A model generated the notes under the pieces. It saw only the letters and a program-made list of their open reading frames with translations. It was not told where the DNA came from and ran no database searches. A stretch of 64,000 nucleotides of DNA. Origin: Neohoeflea coraliihabitans (GTDB taxonomy: Bacteria > Pseudomonadota > Alphaproteobacteria > Rhizobiales > Rhizobiaceae). The stretch lies in contig NZ_JAHWQX010000002.1 in the NCBI RefSeq assembly GCF_019334345.1, positions 620,001 to 684,000 on the forward strand. The letters are read 5' to 3'. This document shows positions 19,450-28,214 of this stretch, piece after piece (within the stretch, counting starts at the first letter, position 1; every line of letters starts with the position of its first letter). A program made the position numbers and the translations under genes.

Positions 19450-20213
19450 ACGATATTGCAATCAGTACCAATGACGGAATCGCGACGGTGACTATCAATC
19501 GGCCGGCCCAGCGTAATTCCGTGTCCTATGCGATGTGGAACGCCTTCGGCGATATCTTTGCCGAACTGTCCGCTGATCGCGACGTGCGAGCGATCATACT
19601 GACCGGCGCCGGTTCTGATTTTTCCGCTGGAGCGGACATAGCGGAATTTGCGTCGGTGCGCGACGACCTCGGCCAGTCCCGCGCCTATGAGGTCGCTGTC
19701 GATTACGGATGTGCCGGGATTACCCATGCCAGCAAGCCGGTGATCGCGGTCAATCTCGGATACACTCTCGGTGGCGGCGCACATCTGGCAATGTCGGCCG
19801 ATTTCCGATTTGCGCATACCAAGGCGATTTTCGGCATTCCTGCCGCGCGGCTTTCGATCGTTTACGGCGTGCAAGCGACACGGAAACTCCTGGGCCTGGT
19901 CGGGCTGACCAACGCCAAACGCATTCTCTATTCCGCCGAACGGTTCGGCGCAGAGGAAGCCCTTGCGATGGGGTTTGTCGACAAGGTGAGCGACGACCCG
20001 ATGGCCGATGCAATCGCTTTCGCAAGATCTCTCTCGGGCAATGCACCATTGTCGATGGGAGGCGCGAAATACATCCTCAACGGAATTTCGCAGGGAAGCT
20101 TCGACCCTGGTCACGCCCAATCGCTGATAGATCAAGCCTCGACAAGTGACGATTATCGCGAGGGCCGAGACGCCTTTGCGGAAAAACGCGCTCCAAAGTT
20201 CAAGGCGAGTTGA
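19446..20213 (+). CDS. Enoyl-CoA hydratase/isomerase-family (crotonase) protein, atypical active site
   Basis: A 255-residue crotonase-fold protein. Oxyanion-hole elements are present (SAGADIAEF near residue 60 and LGYTLGGGAHLAM at 104-116). The two glutamates of true enoyl-CoA hydratases are both replaced: the GGGxE position is His113, and the FGxPE position is Ala133. A plain hydratase reaction is therefore unlikely; hydrolase, isomerase or ring-opening chemistry on a CoA ester fits better. It is placed between the CoxG-like gene (4-base overlap) and the FAD subunit of the hydroxylase, so it probably acts on the hydroxylase product. Confidence 0.85.
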   Translation: MNDIAISTNDGIATVTINRPAQRNSVSYAMWNAFGDIFAELSADRDVRAIILTGAGSDFSAGADIAEFASVRDDLGQSRAYEVAVDYGCAGITHASKPVIAVNLGYTLGGGAHLAMSADFRFAHTKAIFGIPAARLSIVYGVQATRKLLGLVGLTNAKRILYSAERFGAEEALAMGFVDKVSDDPMADAIAFARSLSGNAPLSMGGAKYILNGISQGSFDPGHAQSLIDQASTSDDYREGRDAFAEKRAPKFKAS

Positions 20214-20214
20214 G

Positions 20215-21075
20215 ATGAAGCCCGCTGCCTTCGAATTTTGCCGCCCCTCGACGTTGGAGGAAGCATTGGCCGCGCTTCAGCATGACGACGCCAAGATTCT
20301 CGCCGGCGGGCAGAGCCTCGTGCCGATGATGAACTTCAGGCTGGTGCGGCCCGAGCGGCTGGTCGACATCAACAACCTGTCCGATCTTTGCGATATTCGC
20401 GATGAGGGAGATGCAATCCGGATCGGCGCTCTGGTGCGCCATGCACAGGCCGCGGCCAGCACGGAGCTTTGTGGCGCCTTCCCGATTGTCACGGAGGCCA
20501 TGGCCCATGTGGCCCATGTTGCCATCCGCAATCGCGGTACGATCGGAGGTAGCCTGGCTCACGCGGACCCGTCGGCCGAATGGCCCCTGCTCATCACCTT
20601 GCTGGACGGCGAGATCGAGATCGCCGGAAGCGACGGCACCAGAATCGTCGGCGCCGAAGAATTTTTCTTCGCGCCATTGGTGACGGCGATCGAAGAAACC
20701 GAGATCCTCGTTTCGATAAAGCTTCAGAAACCGACGGCAGGAACAGGCATGGCGTTCACTGAGGTCGCTCAGCGGGCTGGCGATTTCGCTGTCGTGGCTG
20801 CCGCGGCGACTGTGCACACGAAGAACGGATTGATCACCCGCGCAAGATTGGCGCTTGGCGGTGTGGGCGACTTTCCCCTCCGCATGAAGGACGTCGAAGA
20901 AAAGCTCGAAGGCATGCCACCGGACGCGATCGACGAGGCGATTCGCGGCTGCGCGGATGTGCTCGAGCCCAATGACGACATGCATGCGTCGTCGCACTAT
21001 CGCAGATCGCTTGTGCCGACCCTTGCGTCCCGCGTTCTCAAACAGGCGGCGATCCGAGCCGCAGGCGTGACATGA
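20215..21075 (+). CDS. Molybdenum hydroxylase FAD-binding (medium) subunit, CoxM-like
   Basis: A 286-residue FAD-binding subunit of the xanthine dehydrogenase/CO dehydrogenase family. It has the FAD motifs AGGQSLVPMMNFR (about 33-45) and TIGGSLAHADPSAEW (about 107-121), and the C-terminal CO_deh_flav_C domain. The ATG at 20215 lies one base after the crotonase stop. It carries electrons from the 2Fe-2S subunit to the final acceptor. Its stop overlaps the small-subunit start by 4 bases. Confidence 0.92.
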   Translation: MKPAAFEFCRPSTLEEALAALQHDDAKILAGGQSLVPMMNFRLVRPERLVDINNLSDLCDIRDEGDAIRIGALVRHAQAAASTELCGAFPIVTEAMAHVAHVAIRNRGTIGGSLAHADPSAEWPLLITLLDGEIEIAGSDGTRIVGAEEFFFAPLVTAIEETEILVSIKLQKPTAGTGMAFTEVAQRAGDFAVVAAAATVHTKNGLITRARLALGGVGDFPLRMKDVEEKLEGMPPDAIDEAIRGCADVLEPNDDMHASSHYRRSLVPTLASRVLKQAAIRAAGVT

Positions 21076-21557
21076 CAAACGAGACAAACATCACTCTGAC
21101 CCTGAATGGCGAGAAAGTCAGTGCGAAAGCGGAACCTCGGATGCTGGCCTCCGACTTCATACGCGATGTGCTGTTCATGTCCGGCACCCATGTTGGCTGT
21201 GAACACGGCGTCTGCGGGGCATGCACGATAAGGTTCAATGGCAAGACGGCCCGCTCATGCCTGCTTTTCGCAGCGCAACTGGATGGGGCGAATGTGGAAA
21301 CTGTCGAGAGCCTTGGCACGGCGATCGACATGCATCGCATCCAGAAGGCGTTTCGCAAGCACCACGCGCTTCAGTGCGGCTTTTGCACTCCAGGCTTTCT
21401 GATGACGGTCTCGGAGATCCTCGAAACCTTGCCGCTGTCCACCGATGACGAGATACGCGACGCCTTGTCCGGAAATTTGTGTCGCTGCACCGGCTACGAG
21501 CACATCGTTCGGGCCGTGCGAGAACTTGTCGACGAGCGTGATGGAGTCCCGGCATGA
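21072..21557 (+). CDS. Molybdenum hydroxylase 2Fe-2S (small) subunit, CoxS-like
   Basis: A 161-residue iron-sulphur subunit with all eight cluster ligands. Plant-ferredoxin-type cluster: Cys43, 48, 51 and 63 (CEHGVCGAC...C). Second cluster in the helical domain: Cys102, 105, 137, 139 (CGFC...CRC). It passes electrons from the Mo centre to FAD. Overlaps its neighbours by 4 bases on both sides. The next gene is not the large subunit, as would be usual, but a lactonase-like hydrolase. Confidence 0.94.
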   Translation: MTNETNITLTLNGEKVSAKAEPRMLASDFIRDVLFMSGTHVGCEHGVCGACTIRFNGKTARSCLLFAAQLDGANVETVESLGTAIDMHRIQKAFRKHHALQCGFCTPGFLMTVSEILETLPLSTDDEIRDALSGNLCRCTGYEHIVRAVRELVDERDGVPA

Positions 21558-22315
21558 AAATGCATATTCTCGATGGTGGCCGGTTGCGGATGCGCAAACG
21601 CATCTATGTACCCGAAGCCGACAAGTCTGAAGCGATCGAACTGCCAGTCATCGCCGTCCTGTTTGCCCATGAAACGGGCTACGTTCTCTACGACACCGGC
21701 TGTCATCCGAGCGTTTCGGACGATGCCGAGGCGCGATGGGGGAAACTCGCACAGGTGATGACGCCTATCGGCGGACACTCCGCAAATGTTATCGACGCGC
21801 TTGCGGAACTCGGCCTATCGCCCGATGACATCGACGTGGTCGTCAATTCCCATTTCCATCCCGATCACTGCGGCTGCAACGAATTCTTCCGCAAGGCCCG
21901 CTTCATCTGCCATGAGGCGGAGCTCGCATCAGCGAAGTCTGACGGCGCCGAGATGCAAGGTTATCTGCGCGTCGAGTGGGACCACCCGATGCCGATGCAG
22001 GCCGTCGGCGAAGGGCACGATGTCCTCGGTGACGGGCGACTCGTCACCGTTGCATTGCCGGGTCACACTCCTGGCCTGATGGGGCTGCTCGCGAAGCTCG
22101 ACAGCACCGGCGATGTGCTGCTGGTCTCCGATGCGGTGAGCCTGCGCCGCAATCTCGACAATGACGAGATACCCAGAAATGCGGTCGATGGCGATGCGCT
22201 GCTGAAATCCTACGCAAAGATCCGGCGGTACGAAGCGGGCGGCGCAATGATCATCTGCGGCCACGACGATGCCCAATGGCAGACACTGCGCAAGGGGAGC
22301 GATGGATATGAATGA
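21554..22315 (+). CDS. Metallo-beta-lactamase-fold lactonase, AHL-lactonase (AttM/AiiB)-like
   Basis: A 253-residue MBL hydrolase. The dinuclear zinc ligands are complete: H100xH102xD104H105, His171 (PGHTPG), Asp193 and His237 (CGHDD). Spacing between the last three (22 and 44 residues) equals that of the AHL lactonase AiiA, and the N-terminal RMRKRIYVPEADKSEAIELP strand resembles that group. The Tyr that follows the Asp in AiiA is Ser196 here. Members open lactone rings, including acyl-homoserine lactones and gamma-butyrolactones. Wedged between the small and large hydroxylase subunits with overlapping ends (4 and 8 bases), it more likely hydrolyses a lactone intermediate than a quorum signal; the latter remains possible. 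Confidence 0.87.
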   Translation: MKMHILDGGRLRMRKRIYVPEADKSEAIELPVIAVLFAHETGYVLYDTGCHPSVSDDAEARWGKLAQVMTPIGGHSANVIDALAELGLSPDDIDVVVNSHFHPDHCGCNEFFRKARFICHEAELASAKSDGAEMQGYLRVEWDHPMPMQAVGEGHDVLGDGRLVTVALPGHTPGLMGLLAKLDSTGDVLLVSDAVSLRRNLDNDEIPRNAVDGDALLKSYAKIRRYEAGGAMIICGHDDAQWQTLRKGSDGYE

Positions 22316-24716
22316 TGTCTCATCGCAGCGCGGTGTGGATTCAATCCCGTCAAAAATCAGCCGGCCCAAATATATCGGCGAACCGGTTCAGAGACTTGAG
22401 GATCCGCGCCTGCTGACCGGAGCCGGTCGGTTCACCTCAGACATCCGTCTCGAACGCATGGTGCATCTCGCCTTTGTCCGCTCCGACCAGGCTCATGCGA
22501 AAATCTCCGAGATCGATTTCGGCGATGCGCTGGAAATGCCCGGGGTTCTCGCGATCTACACTGCAGGGGACTTCACGGACATTCCGGACATATCGGCCCC
22601 ATCGCGCATGAAGAATTATCACGCGACGCACTGCCCGGTCCTTGCCCGGGACGTTGTCCGCTATGTTGGCGAGCCGGTGGCCGTCGTCGTCGCGACGGAC
22701 CGCTACCTGGCCGAGGATGCGGCGACCTCGATCGTGGTCGAATACGAGCCGCTCGGCGCGTCATCGAATGTCGATGGCGCGCTTGCAGCCGGTGCGGTGC
22801 AGCTGCATGACGATGTTCCCGGCAACCTCGTACTCGAGCGCGTCTTCGCCACCGGTGAAGCCCCGGAACAAATCGCCGCTGCTTCTCATGTCGTCGAAGG
22901 CCGCTTTCGCCTGAAGCGCAAATCCCCTCTCGCGATGGAAAACAGAGCCTACGTCGTCGACTATGATCGCGGCCGGGACGCCCTGACGCTGTATGGCTCG
23001 ACACAGATTCCCGGCGTCGTCCGTGACGAGCTTTCCCGGCTGCTTGGCATGCCGGGGAACAGGATCCGTGTCGTCGCCCCGGATGTGGGTGGCGGCTTCG
23101 GCGGCAAGGGCTCGATTTACCCCGAAGAAATTCTCGTTGTCGCCATCGCGCGCAGGCTGGCAAGACCTGTCAAGTATGTCAGCGATCGCCTCGAAGATCT
23201 TACATCCACCAGCCAGGGCTTCGACGAAGTCGTCAAAGCGCGGCTCGCATTCGACGACGACGGAACGTTCATCGCCCTGGAAGCCGAGGTGATCGGCGAC
23301 ATCGGCGCTTACTCCATCTACCCGTGGACTGCCGCACTCGAACCGGTTCAGGTCGCGAGTTTCCTGCCCGGTCCATACCGCACACCCCATTATTGGGGCC
23401 GCGTTCGCGCGGTCTGCACGCCCAAGCCTCCGACCGGCCCATATCGTGGTGTCGGTCGCCCGATGGCCGTGTTTGCGCTCGAACGCCTCGTCGACAAAGC
23501 CGCTGCCCATCTTGGGATGGATCGGGCCGAAATCAGGCGTCGAAACCTCGTGCGCCCCGAGGAGTTTCCGCATCGGATCGGGTCGGGGATCATCTGGAAC
23601 CGGTCCGGTTTCATGGAGTGCCTGGAAGCCGCTGTCGAAACGATCGACTATGCCGGTTTCAAGAAGCGACAGGAGGCGGCCCGAAAGGAAGGGCGCTGGA
23701 TTGGGCAGGGCATCGGCACCTATGCGGAATTGACAGGGATCGGATCGCGTATCGCGGTCGCGCCCGGCATGCCGATCAACACCGGCAGCGAAACGGCCAC
23801 GGTGCGGATCGATGCGACAGGGGCTGTCGTCGCGATGTTCGCCACTGCATCCCACGGTCAAAGCCTGGAAACCACATTGGCGCAAATCGTGGCTGAAGAA
23901 CTGGGGGTCCGTCCCGAAGACGTGCAGATCATGCAAGGTGACACGGCCGTTGCTGTGCACGGCACCGGCACCTATGCAAGCCGCAGCGCGGTGATTGGTG
24001 GTGGCGCCGCGATCAAGTCCACTCGGTCCCTGCTGACCAAGGTCAAACGCGTCGCGGGACGGCTGTTCGATGTTGACCCCGACCGCGTTGAAACAGGCGA
24101 CGGTGAGATCTTCGTACCCGGCACCAACCATCGGATTCGGTTTGCGGACTTAGCCCGTGCTGTCTATTCGGACATGGCGACGTTACCGCTCGATGCGCGC
24201 GAAACACTCGAGTCGCAGGAAAGTTTTGACCCTTATCTGGGCACGACTACGTCCTCCACGCATATCGCGGAGGTCGAAATCGACCCGGAAACGCTCGCCA
24301 TACGGCTGACCCGTTTCGTCGTGGCCGAAGACTGCGGCAAGATGATCAACCCGCAGGTCGTCGACGGCCAGGTCCACGGCGGTGTGGCACAGGGCGTCGG
24401 CGTCGCATTGCTGGAAGAGCTGCAATATGATGAGACGGGCCAATTGCTGTCCGCAAGTCTTGCCGACTACCTGATCCCGACGTCGGCCGAAGTTCCGCAT
24501 ATCGAAGTCATCCACCTCGAAACCGAACTGCCGGACAATCCCGGCGGCTTCCGTGGAATGGGCGAAGGTGGGACGATCGGCGCACCGGCGGCCATCGCAA
24601 ATGCCGTCGCCGATGCACTCGCACATCTCGATCTGGATATCACCGAATTACCGATAACACCCAGCAAGCTTCATCGGCTGATCGTCGACAAGCGGGCTAC
24701 GAAAGATATGGAGTAA
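22308..24716 (+). CDS. Molybdenum hydroxylase large (Mo-cofactor) subunit, not CO dehydrogenase
   Basis: An 802-residue xanthine-dehydrogenase-family catalytic subunit. The active-site loop is PYRGVGR at 378-384; the Cys of true CO dehydrogenase (AYRCSFR) is absent, so CO oxidation is unlikely. The catalytic Glu753 lies in GMGEGGTIG. MoCo-binding segments GGGFGGKGS and GQSLETT are present. The ATG at 22308 is preferred to 22302 because of its spacing to AAGGGGAGC. It forms a heterohexamer-type enzyme with the two subunits encoded before the lactonase and would hydroxylate an aldehyde, N- or O-heteroaromatic, or CoA-ester substrate using water. No cofactor-maturation genes (coxD/E/F or xdhC) are in the block. 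Confidence 0.92.
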   Translation: MNDVSSQRGVDSIPSKISRPKYIGEPVQRLEDPRLLTGAGRFTSDIRLERMVHLAFVRSDQAHAKISEIDFGDALEMPGVLAIYTAGDFTDIPDISAPSRMKNYHATHCPVLARDVVRYVGEPVAVVVATDRYLAEDAATSIVVEYEPLGASSNVDGALAAGAVQLHDDVPGNLVLERVFATGEAPEQIAAASHVVEGRFRLKRKSPLAMENRAYVVDYDRGRDALTLYGSTQIPGVVRDELSRLLGMPGNRIRVVAPDVGGGFGGKGSIYPEEILVVAIARRLARPVKYVSDRLEDLTSTSQGFDEVVKARLAFDDDGTFIALEAEVIGDIGAYSIYPWTAALEPVQVASFLPGPYRTPHYWGRVRAVCTPKPPTGPYRGVGRPMAVFALERLVDKAAAHLGMDRAEIRRRNLVRPEEFPHRIGSGIIWNRSGFMECLEAAVETIDYAGFKKRQEAARKEGRWIGQGIGTYAELTGIGSRIAVAPGMPINTGSETATVRIDATGAVVAMFATASHGQSLETTLAQIVAEELGVRPEDVQIMQGDTAVAVHGTGTYASRSAVIGGGAAIKSTRSLLTKVKRVAGRLFDVDPDRVETGDGEIFVPGTNHRIRFADLARAVYSDMATLPLDARETLESQESFDPYLGTTTSSTHIAEVEIDPETLAIRLTRFVVAEDCGKMINPQVVDGQVHGGVAQGVGVALLEELQYDETGQLLSASLADYLIPTSAEVPHIEVIHLETELPDNPGGFRGMGEGGTIGAPAAIANAVADALAHLDLDITELPITPSKLHRLIVDKRATKDME

Positions 24717-24720
24717 ACAG

Positions 24721-25476
24721 ATGCAATTTGGACTGAACGGAAAAGTCGCTCTCGTGACCGGCGGCGGCCGTGATACTGGCGCTGAAATCTGCAAGCTTCT
24801 GGCCGCCGAAGGCGCGACGATAGCCGTCAACTACCGAAAATCGGCGGATGAGGCCGCCGCTGTCGTCGATGACATCACCGCATCGGGCGGGACCGCGAAA
24901 TCATTTCAGGCCGACATCAGCGATTACGAGCAGGTGAAGTCAATGGTTGATGCGATCGTCAGCGATTTCGGACGCGTCGACATCCTCGTCAACAACGCGG
25001 GTTACGTGAAATACCAGCGCTTTGTCGAGAGCACACCAGAAGATTGGAAGGCGCAAATCGATACCTGCCTTTATGGCGCGATCCACTGCTGCCACGCCGT
25101 TGCGCCGCACATGATCGCTCAGAACACCGGCCGGATCATCAGTCTGATCGGCGACAGTTCCAGGATAGGCGAGGCAAATCTCGCAATGGCCGCTGCCGCG
25201 CGCGCCGGGACCGTGGCGCTGGGCAAGTCGCTCGCCCGCGAACTCGGCCGTGCCAATGTCTGCGTCAACGCCGTCTCGCTGGGACTGGTCCAGACCGCAC
25301 ACTCGGATGCGGATTTTCTTGCCAAGAACATGGACAAGATCGTCAAGGCCTATCCGCTCCGCCGGATTGGCACGCCCGATGACGTGGCTCCGCTCGTCGC
25401 TTTCCTGGCGTCGGACCAGGCCTCCTGGATCACCGGTCAGGTGATCAGCGCGAACGGCGGCTTCTCGATGGTCTGA
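24721..25476 (+). CDS. SDR-fold protein with a lost catalytic tetrad
   Basis: A 251-residue short-chain dehydrogenase-fold protein. The Rossmann part looks intact (TGGGRDTG at 13-20, NNAG at 91-94). By alignment to BadH-like SDRs, all four catalytic positions differ: Asn to Cys116, Ser to Gly144, Tyr to Ala157 and Lys to Arg161 (MAAAARAGTVALGKSLARELG region, around residues 156-176). The reading frame is clean and the gene sits in the middle of the operon, 4 bases after the large subunit, so it is probably functional but not as a standard oxidoreductase. Roles to consider: a non-redox enzyme, or a binding/scaffold subunit. Confidence 0.85.
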   Translation: MQFGLNGKVALVTGGGRDTGAEICKLLAAEGATIAVNYRKSADEAAAVVDDITASGGTAKSFQADISDYEQVKSMVDAIVSDFGRVDILVNNAGYVKYQRFVESTPEDWKAQIDTCLYGAIHCCHAVAPHMIAQNTGRIISLIGDSSRIGEANLAMAAAARAGTVALGKSLARELGRANVCVNAVSLGLVQTAHSDADFLAKNMDKIVKAYPLRRIGTPDDVAPLVAFLASDQASWITGQVISANGGFSMV

Positions 25477-25500
25477 TGAGCGGGTAACGGGAGGCATAAG

Positions 25501-27045
25501 ATGATCAGACTGGATCTCATCGCGCCCTTGGCGGAATTGTTGCGGCGGCAATCCGCGGACCATCCTGACAAGATTGCGTTCGAAGACAAGACACGCAGCA
25601 TAACCTACCGGGACCTCGCGAATGAGGTGAATACCCTTGCCTCGAACCTGATCGCCCGCGGCTTACCACCCGGCGGATCGGTCGGTATCTGGTTACCGAA
25701 CTCGGTGGATTGGGTTGTTGCGACGCTCGCTGCCATTCGTGCAGGCGGCGTCGCCGTTCCGATCGCCTTTGACGCAAAACAGGCAGAGATGGACTACCGG
25801 GTGGAAGATGCCGGCATCCGGATCATCGTAAGTCGCATCGAAAAGCGCGAAGCGATCGCAACGTCGGGCAAGATTGACCCATCTGCCGTGATTTTGACCG
25901 ACGACGCGGATTCAGAAAACGGTTTCAAGTCCCTGTGTCCACGCACTGCCAGCGAGATCGCCCTGAAGGACGACGATATCGATGACGTATCAATGATCGT
26001 CTATACGTCGGGCACCACGGGGTCGCCCAAAGGGGTGATGCTGACGACACGATCGATGCTCTGGGTCAATGCCGCCTGCTGGGCCCCGATCTTCGGTATG
26101 GGACCTGACGATACGATCTTGTCACCGCTGCCGCTGTTCCACTCCTACGCGCTGAATTTTTGCGTCCTGTCGATCGTCGCCAATGGCGCCACCGAGTATG
26201 TGATGGAGCGGTTTTCCACGCATGAAGCGATGGATCTGCTTGGCTCCGGGCGTTTTACCAAGATGCCCGGCGTTCCGACAATGTTCCACTATCTCATGCT
26301 GGCGGCCAAGGAAGCCGGGACCAATCCATTCTCGTCGGTTAGCCGTTGCGTGTCGGCGGGCGCGATCATGCCCGCCGCCCTCAACAACGCGTTCGAGGAG
26401 CGTTTCGGGGTCGAACTGCTCGACGGCTACGGCATTACCGAAACCTCCACCATGGTGACGATGAACTGGCCGGGACAGGCCCGCATCGCAGGATCATGCG
26501 GCCTTCCACTGCCCGGTCTTGCAGTCCGTATCATTGATCCGGCTACTGGGAAGGATGTGCCCCAGGGAGACGAAGGCGAGCTGGTCGTCCGCGGCCCGAA
26601 TGTCATGAAGGGCTACCATAACAAACCCAACGAAACGGCGTCGGCTCTCAAGAACGGCTGGTACCACACAGGTGACCTGGCCCGGGCGGATGCAAACAGC
26701 TTCCTGACCATTACGGGGCGCCTGAAGGAATTGATTATCCGGGGTGGGCAAAACATTTCTCCGGCCGAAGTCGAAGAAACCATCGTGGTCATGGACGGTG
26801 TGCGCGATTGCGCCGTGGTCGGAGTCTCGCATGACACGCTCGGCGAAGTTCCGGTGGCGTTTATTGTCGCCGAGGAAACGGCGCCGGATATCGACAGCAT
26901 CAAGGCGTTCTGCAGCGAACGCCTGTCATCCTACAAGATCCCACATGATCTCGTGATTATCGAAACCATTCCGCGCACGGGGTCGGGAAAAATCATTCGG
27001 TTTCAGCTGCGCGAGCACTATGAGAACGCAGGTCAGGGCAGGTGA
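25501..27045 (+). CDS. Acyl-CoA synthetase (AMP-forming)
   Basis: A 514-residue class I adenylate-forming ligase. P-loop YTSGTTGSPKGVM near 171-183, the GYGITETSTM A5-type motif, TGDLARAD and the C-terminal catalytic Lys in RTGSGKIIR. It activates a carboxylic acid to its CoA thioester using ATP. 24 bases separate it from the SDR gene. In this operon it probably primes the imported acid for hydroxylation or ring-opening as a CoA ester. Substrate class (aromatic, furanic or aliphatic) cannot be read reliably from sequence. Confidence 0.9.
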   Translation: MIRLDLIAPLAELLRRQSADHPDKIAFEDKTRSITYRDLANEVNTLASNLIARGLPPGGSVGIWLPNSVDWVVATLAAIRAGGVAVPIAFDAKQAEMDYRVEDAGIRIIVSRIEKREAIATSGKIDPSAVILTDDADSENGFKSLCPRTASEIALKDDDIDDVSMIVYTSGTTGSPKGVMLTTRSMLWVNAACWAPIFGMGPDDTILSPLPLFHSYALNFCVLSIVANGATEYVMERFSTHEAMDLLGSGRFTKMPGVPTMFHYLMLAAKEAGTNPFSSVSRCVSAGAIMPAALNNAFEERFGVELLDGYGITETSTMVTMNWPGQARIAGSCGLPLPGLAVRIIDPATGKDVPQGDEGELVVRGPNVMKGYHNKPNETASALKNGWYHTGDLARADANSFLTITGRLKELIIRGGQNISPAEVEETIVVMDGVRDCAVVGVSHDTLGEVPVAFIVAEETAPDIDSIKAFCSERLSSYKIPHDLVIIETIPRTGSGKIIRFQLREHYENAGQGR

Positions 27046-27053
27046 GCACAGTC

Positions 27054-28214
27054 ATGAATCCATTTGTATTCAACACAACCAAGTCACTCGTTTTCCGTCC
27101 GGGAGCGGCGGCGAAACTGGCCTCAACGGCAGGCGACCTCCTCGGCAGGGCATCTCTGTTCGTAACAGATCCGGGCTTGCGCAAACTCGGTCTATGCGAT
27201 CCCGCCATCGCCTCGTTTGAAGCGGCGGGGATCGCTGTCACCCTATTTGATAGTGTCGAGGCCGATCCCAGCCTTGCAACGCTCATGGCAGCGGTCGAAG
27301 CAGGGAGAAATGGCGCTGTTACCAGCGTGGTCGGATTTGGTGGAGGCTCCTCGCTGGATGTGGCCAAGCTTTCCGCGCTCCTGCTTGGCTCAGAAGAGGA
27401 TCTCGATGAAGTCTGGGGTGTCGGCAACGCGAAAGGCCCTCGCCTGCCGCTCATCCTGGTGCCGACGACGGCCGGCACGGGATCGGAGGTCACTCCGATC
27501 TCGATCATCACCGTTGGCGAGGAGGAAAAGCGGGGCGTGTCCTCGGCTGTCATCCTTCCCGATCTCGCGGTACTGGATGCCAATTTGACCCTGGGCCTGC
27601 CGTCGGCGATCACGGCCGCGACCGGTGTCGACGCGATGGTGCACGCGATCGAGGCTTACGCTTCAAAGAGTGCCAACAACAATCCCATGTCCCGGCTTCT
27701 GGCGCGCGAAGCACTTCGTCTGCTGGGCGCGAATATCGAGACAGCGGTACTCGACGGCGGCAATGTCGAAGCGCGCGGCGCAATGCTGCTCGGATCCATG
27801 CTCGCCGGCCAGGCTTTCGCCAATTCACCCGTCGCCGCCGTCCATGCGCTTGCCTATCCGATTGGCGGGACGTTCCATGTCCCGCACGGTCTCTCCAATG
27901 CGCTGGTCCTGCCGCATGTGCTCCGTTTCAACGCACCGGACGCAGCTTCCCTCTACGCCGAGATTGCCCACGATGCTTTCCCGCACCTGGAACGCGAAAC
28001 CGGCGCACAGTCGCTCTGTGCCGCTTTTATCGAAGAACTGGCGATCCTGCCAAAGAAGCTCGGCATGCAGACGCGGCTGCGCGACGTGGATATCCCCGAG
28101 ACGGCGCTTCCCAAGCTGGCTTCGCACGCGATGCTTCAGCAGCGCTTGTTGATCAACAATCCACGCGAAGTATCCGAACAGGACGCCCTTTCGATCTACA
28201 AGGCAGCCTGGTAA
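27054..28214 (+). CDS. Iron-containing (group III) alcohol dehydrogenase
   Basis: A 386-residue Fe-ADH. NAD-binding GGGSSLDVAK, and the four metal-ligand positions in TGVDAMVHAIEAY (Asp and His) and AVHALAYPIGGTFHVPHG (two His). The ATG at 27054 has an unusually good AGGTGA ribosome site 8 bases upstream, formed by the end of the ligase gene; a GTG at 27042 is the alternative. It would interconvert an alcohol and aldehyde (or a hydroxyacid and semialdehyde) feeding the pathway. Its TAA overlaps the thioesterase ATG by one base. Confidence 0.92.
   Translation: MNPFVFNTTKSLVFRPGAAAKLASTAGDLLGRASLFVTDPGLRKLGLCDPAIASFEAAGIAVTLFDSVEADPSLATLMAAVEAGRNGAVTSVVGFGGGSSLDVAKLSALLLGSEEDLDEVWGVGNAKGPRLPLILVPTTAGTGSEVTPISIITVGEEEKRGVSSAVILPDLAVLDANLTLGLPSAITAATGVDAMVHAIEAYASKSANNNPMSRLLAREALRLLGANIETAVLDGGNVEARGAMLLGSMLAGQAFANSPVAAVHALAYPIGGTFHVPHGLSNALVLPHVLRFNAPDAASLYAEIAHDAFPHLERETGAQSLCAAFIEELAILPKKLGMQTRLRDVDIPETALPKLASHAMLQQRLLINNPREVSEQDALSIYKAAW

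Noticed and set aside
18988-24716. Carbon monoxide dehydrogenase operon
   Set aside because: The large subunit lacks the active-site Cys motif, the usual coxD/E/F genes are absent, and CoA-ester and alcohol enzymes surround it.
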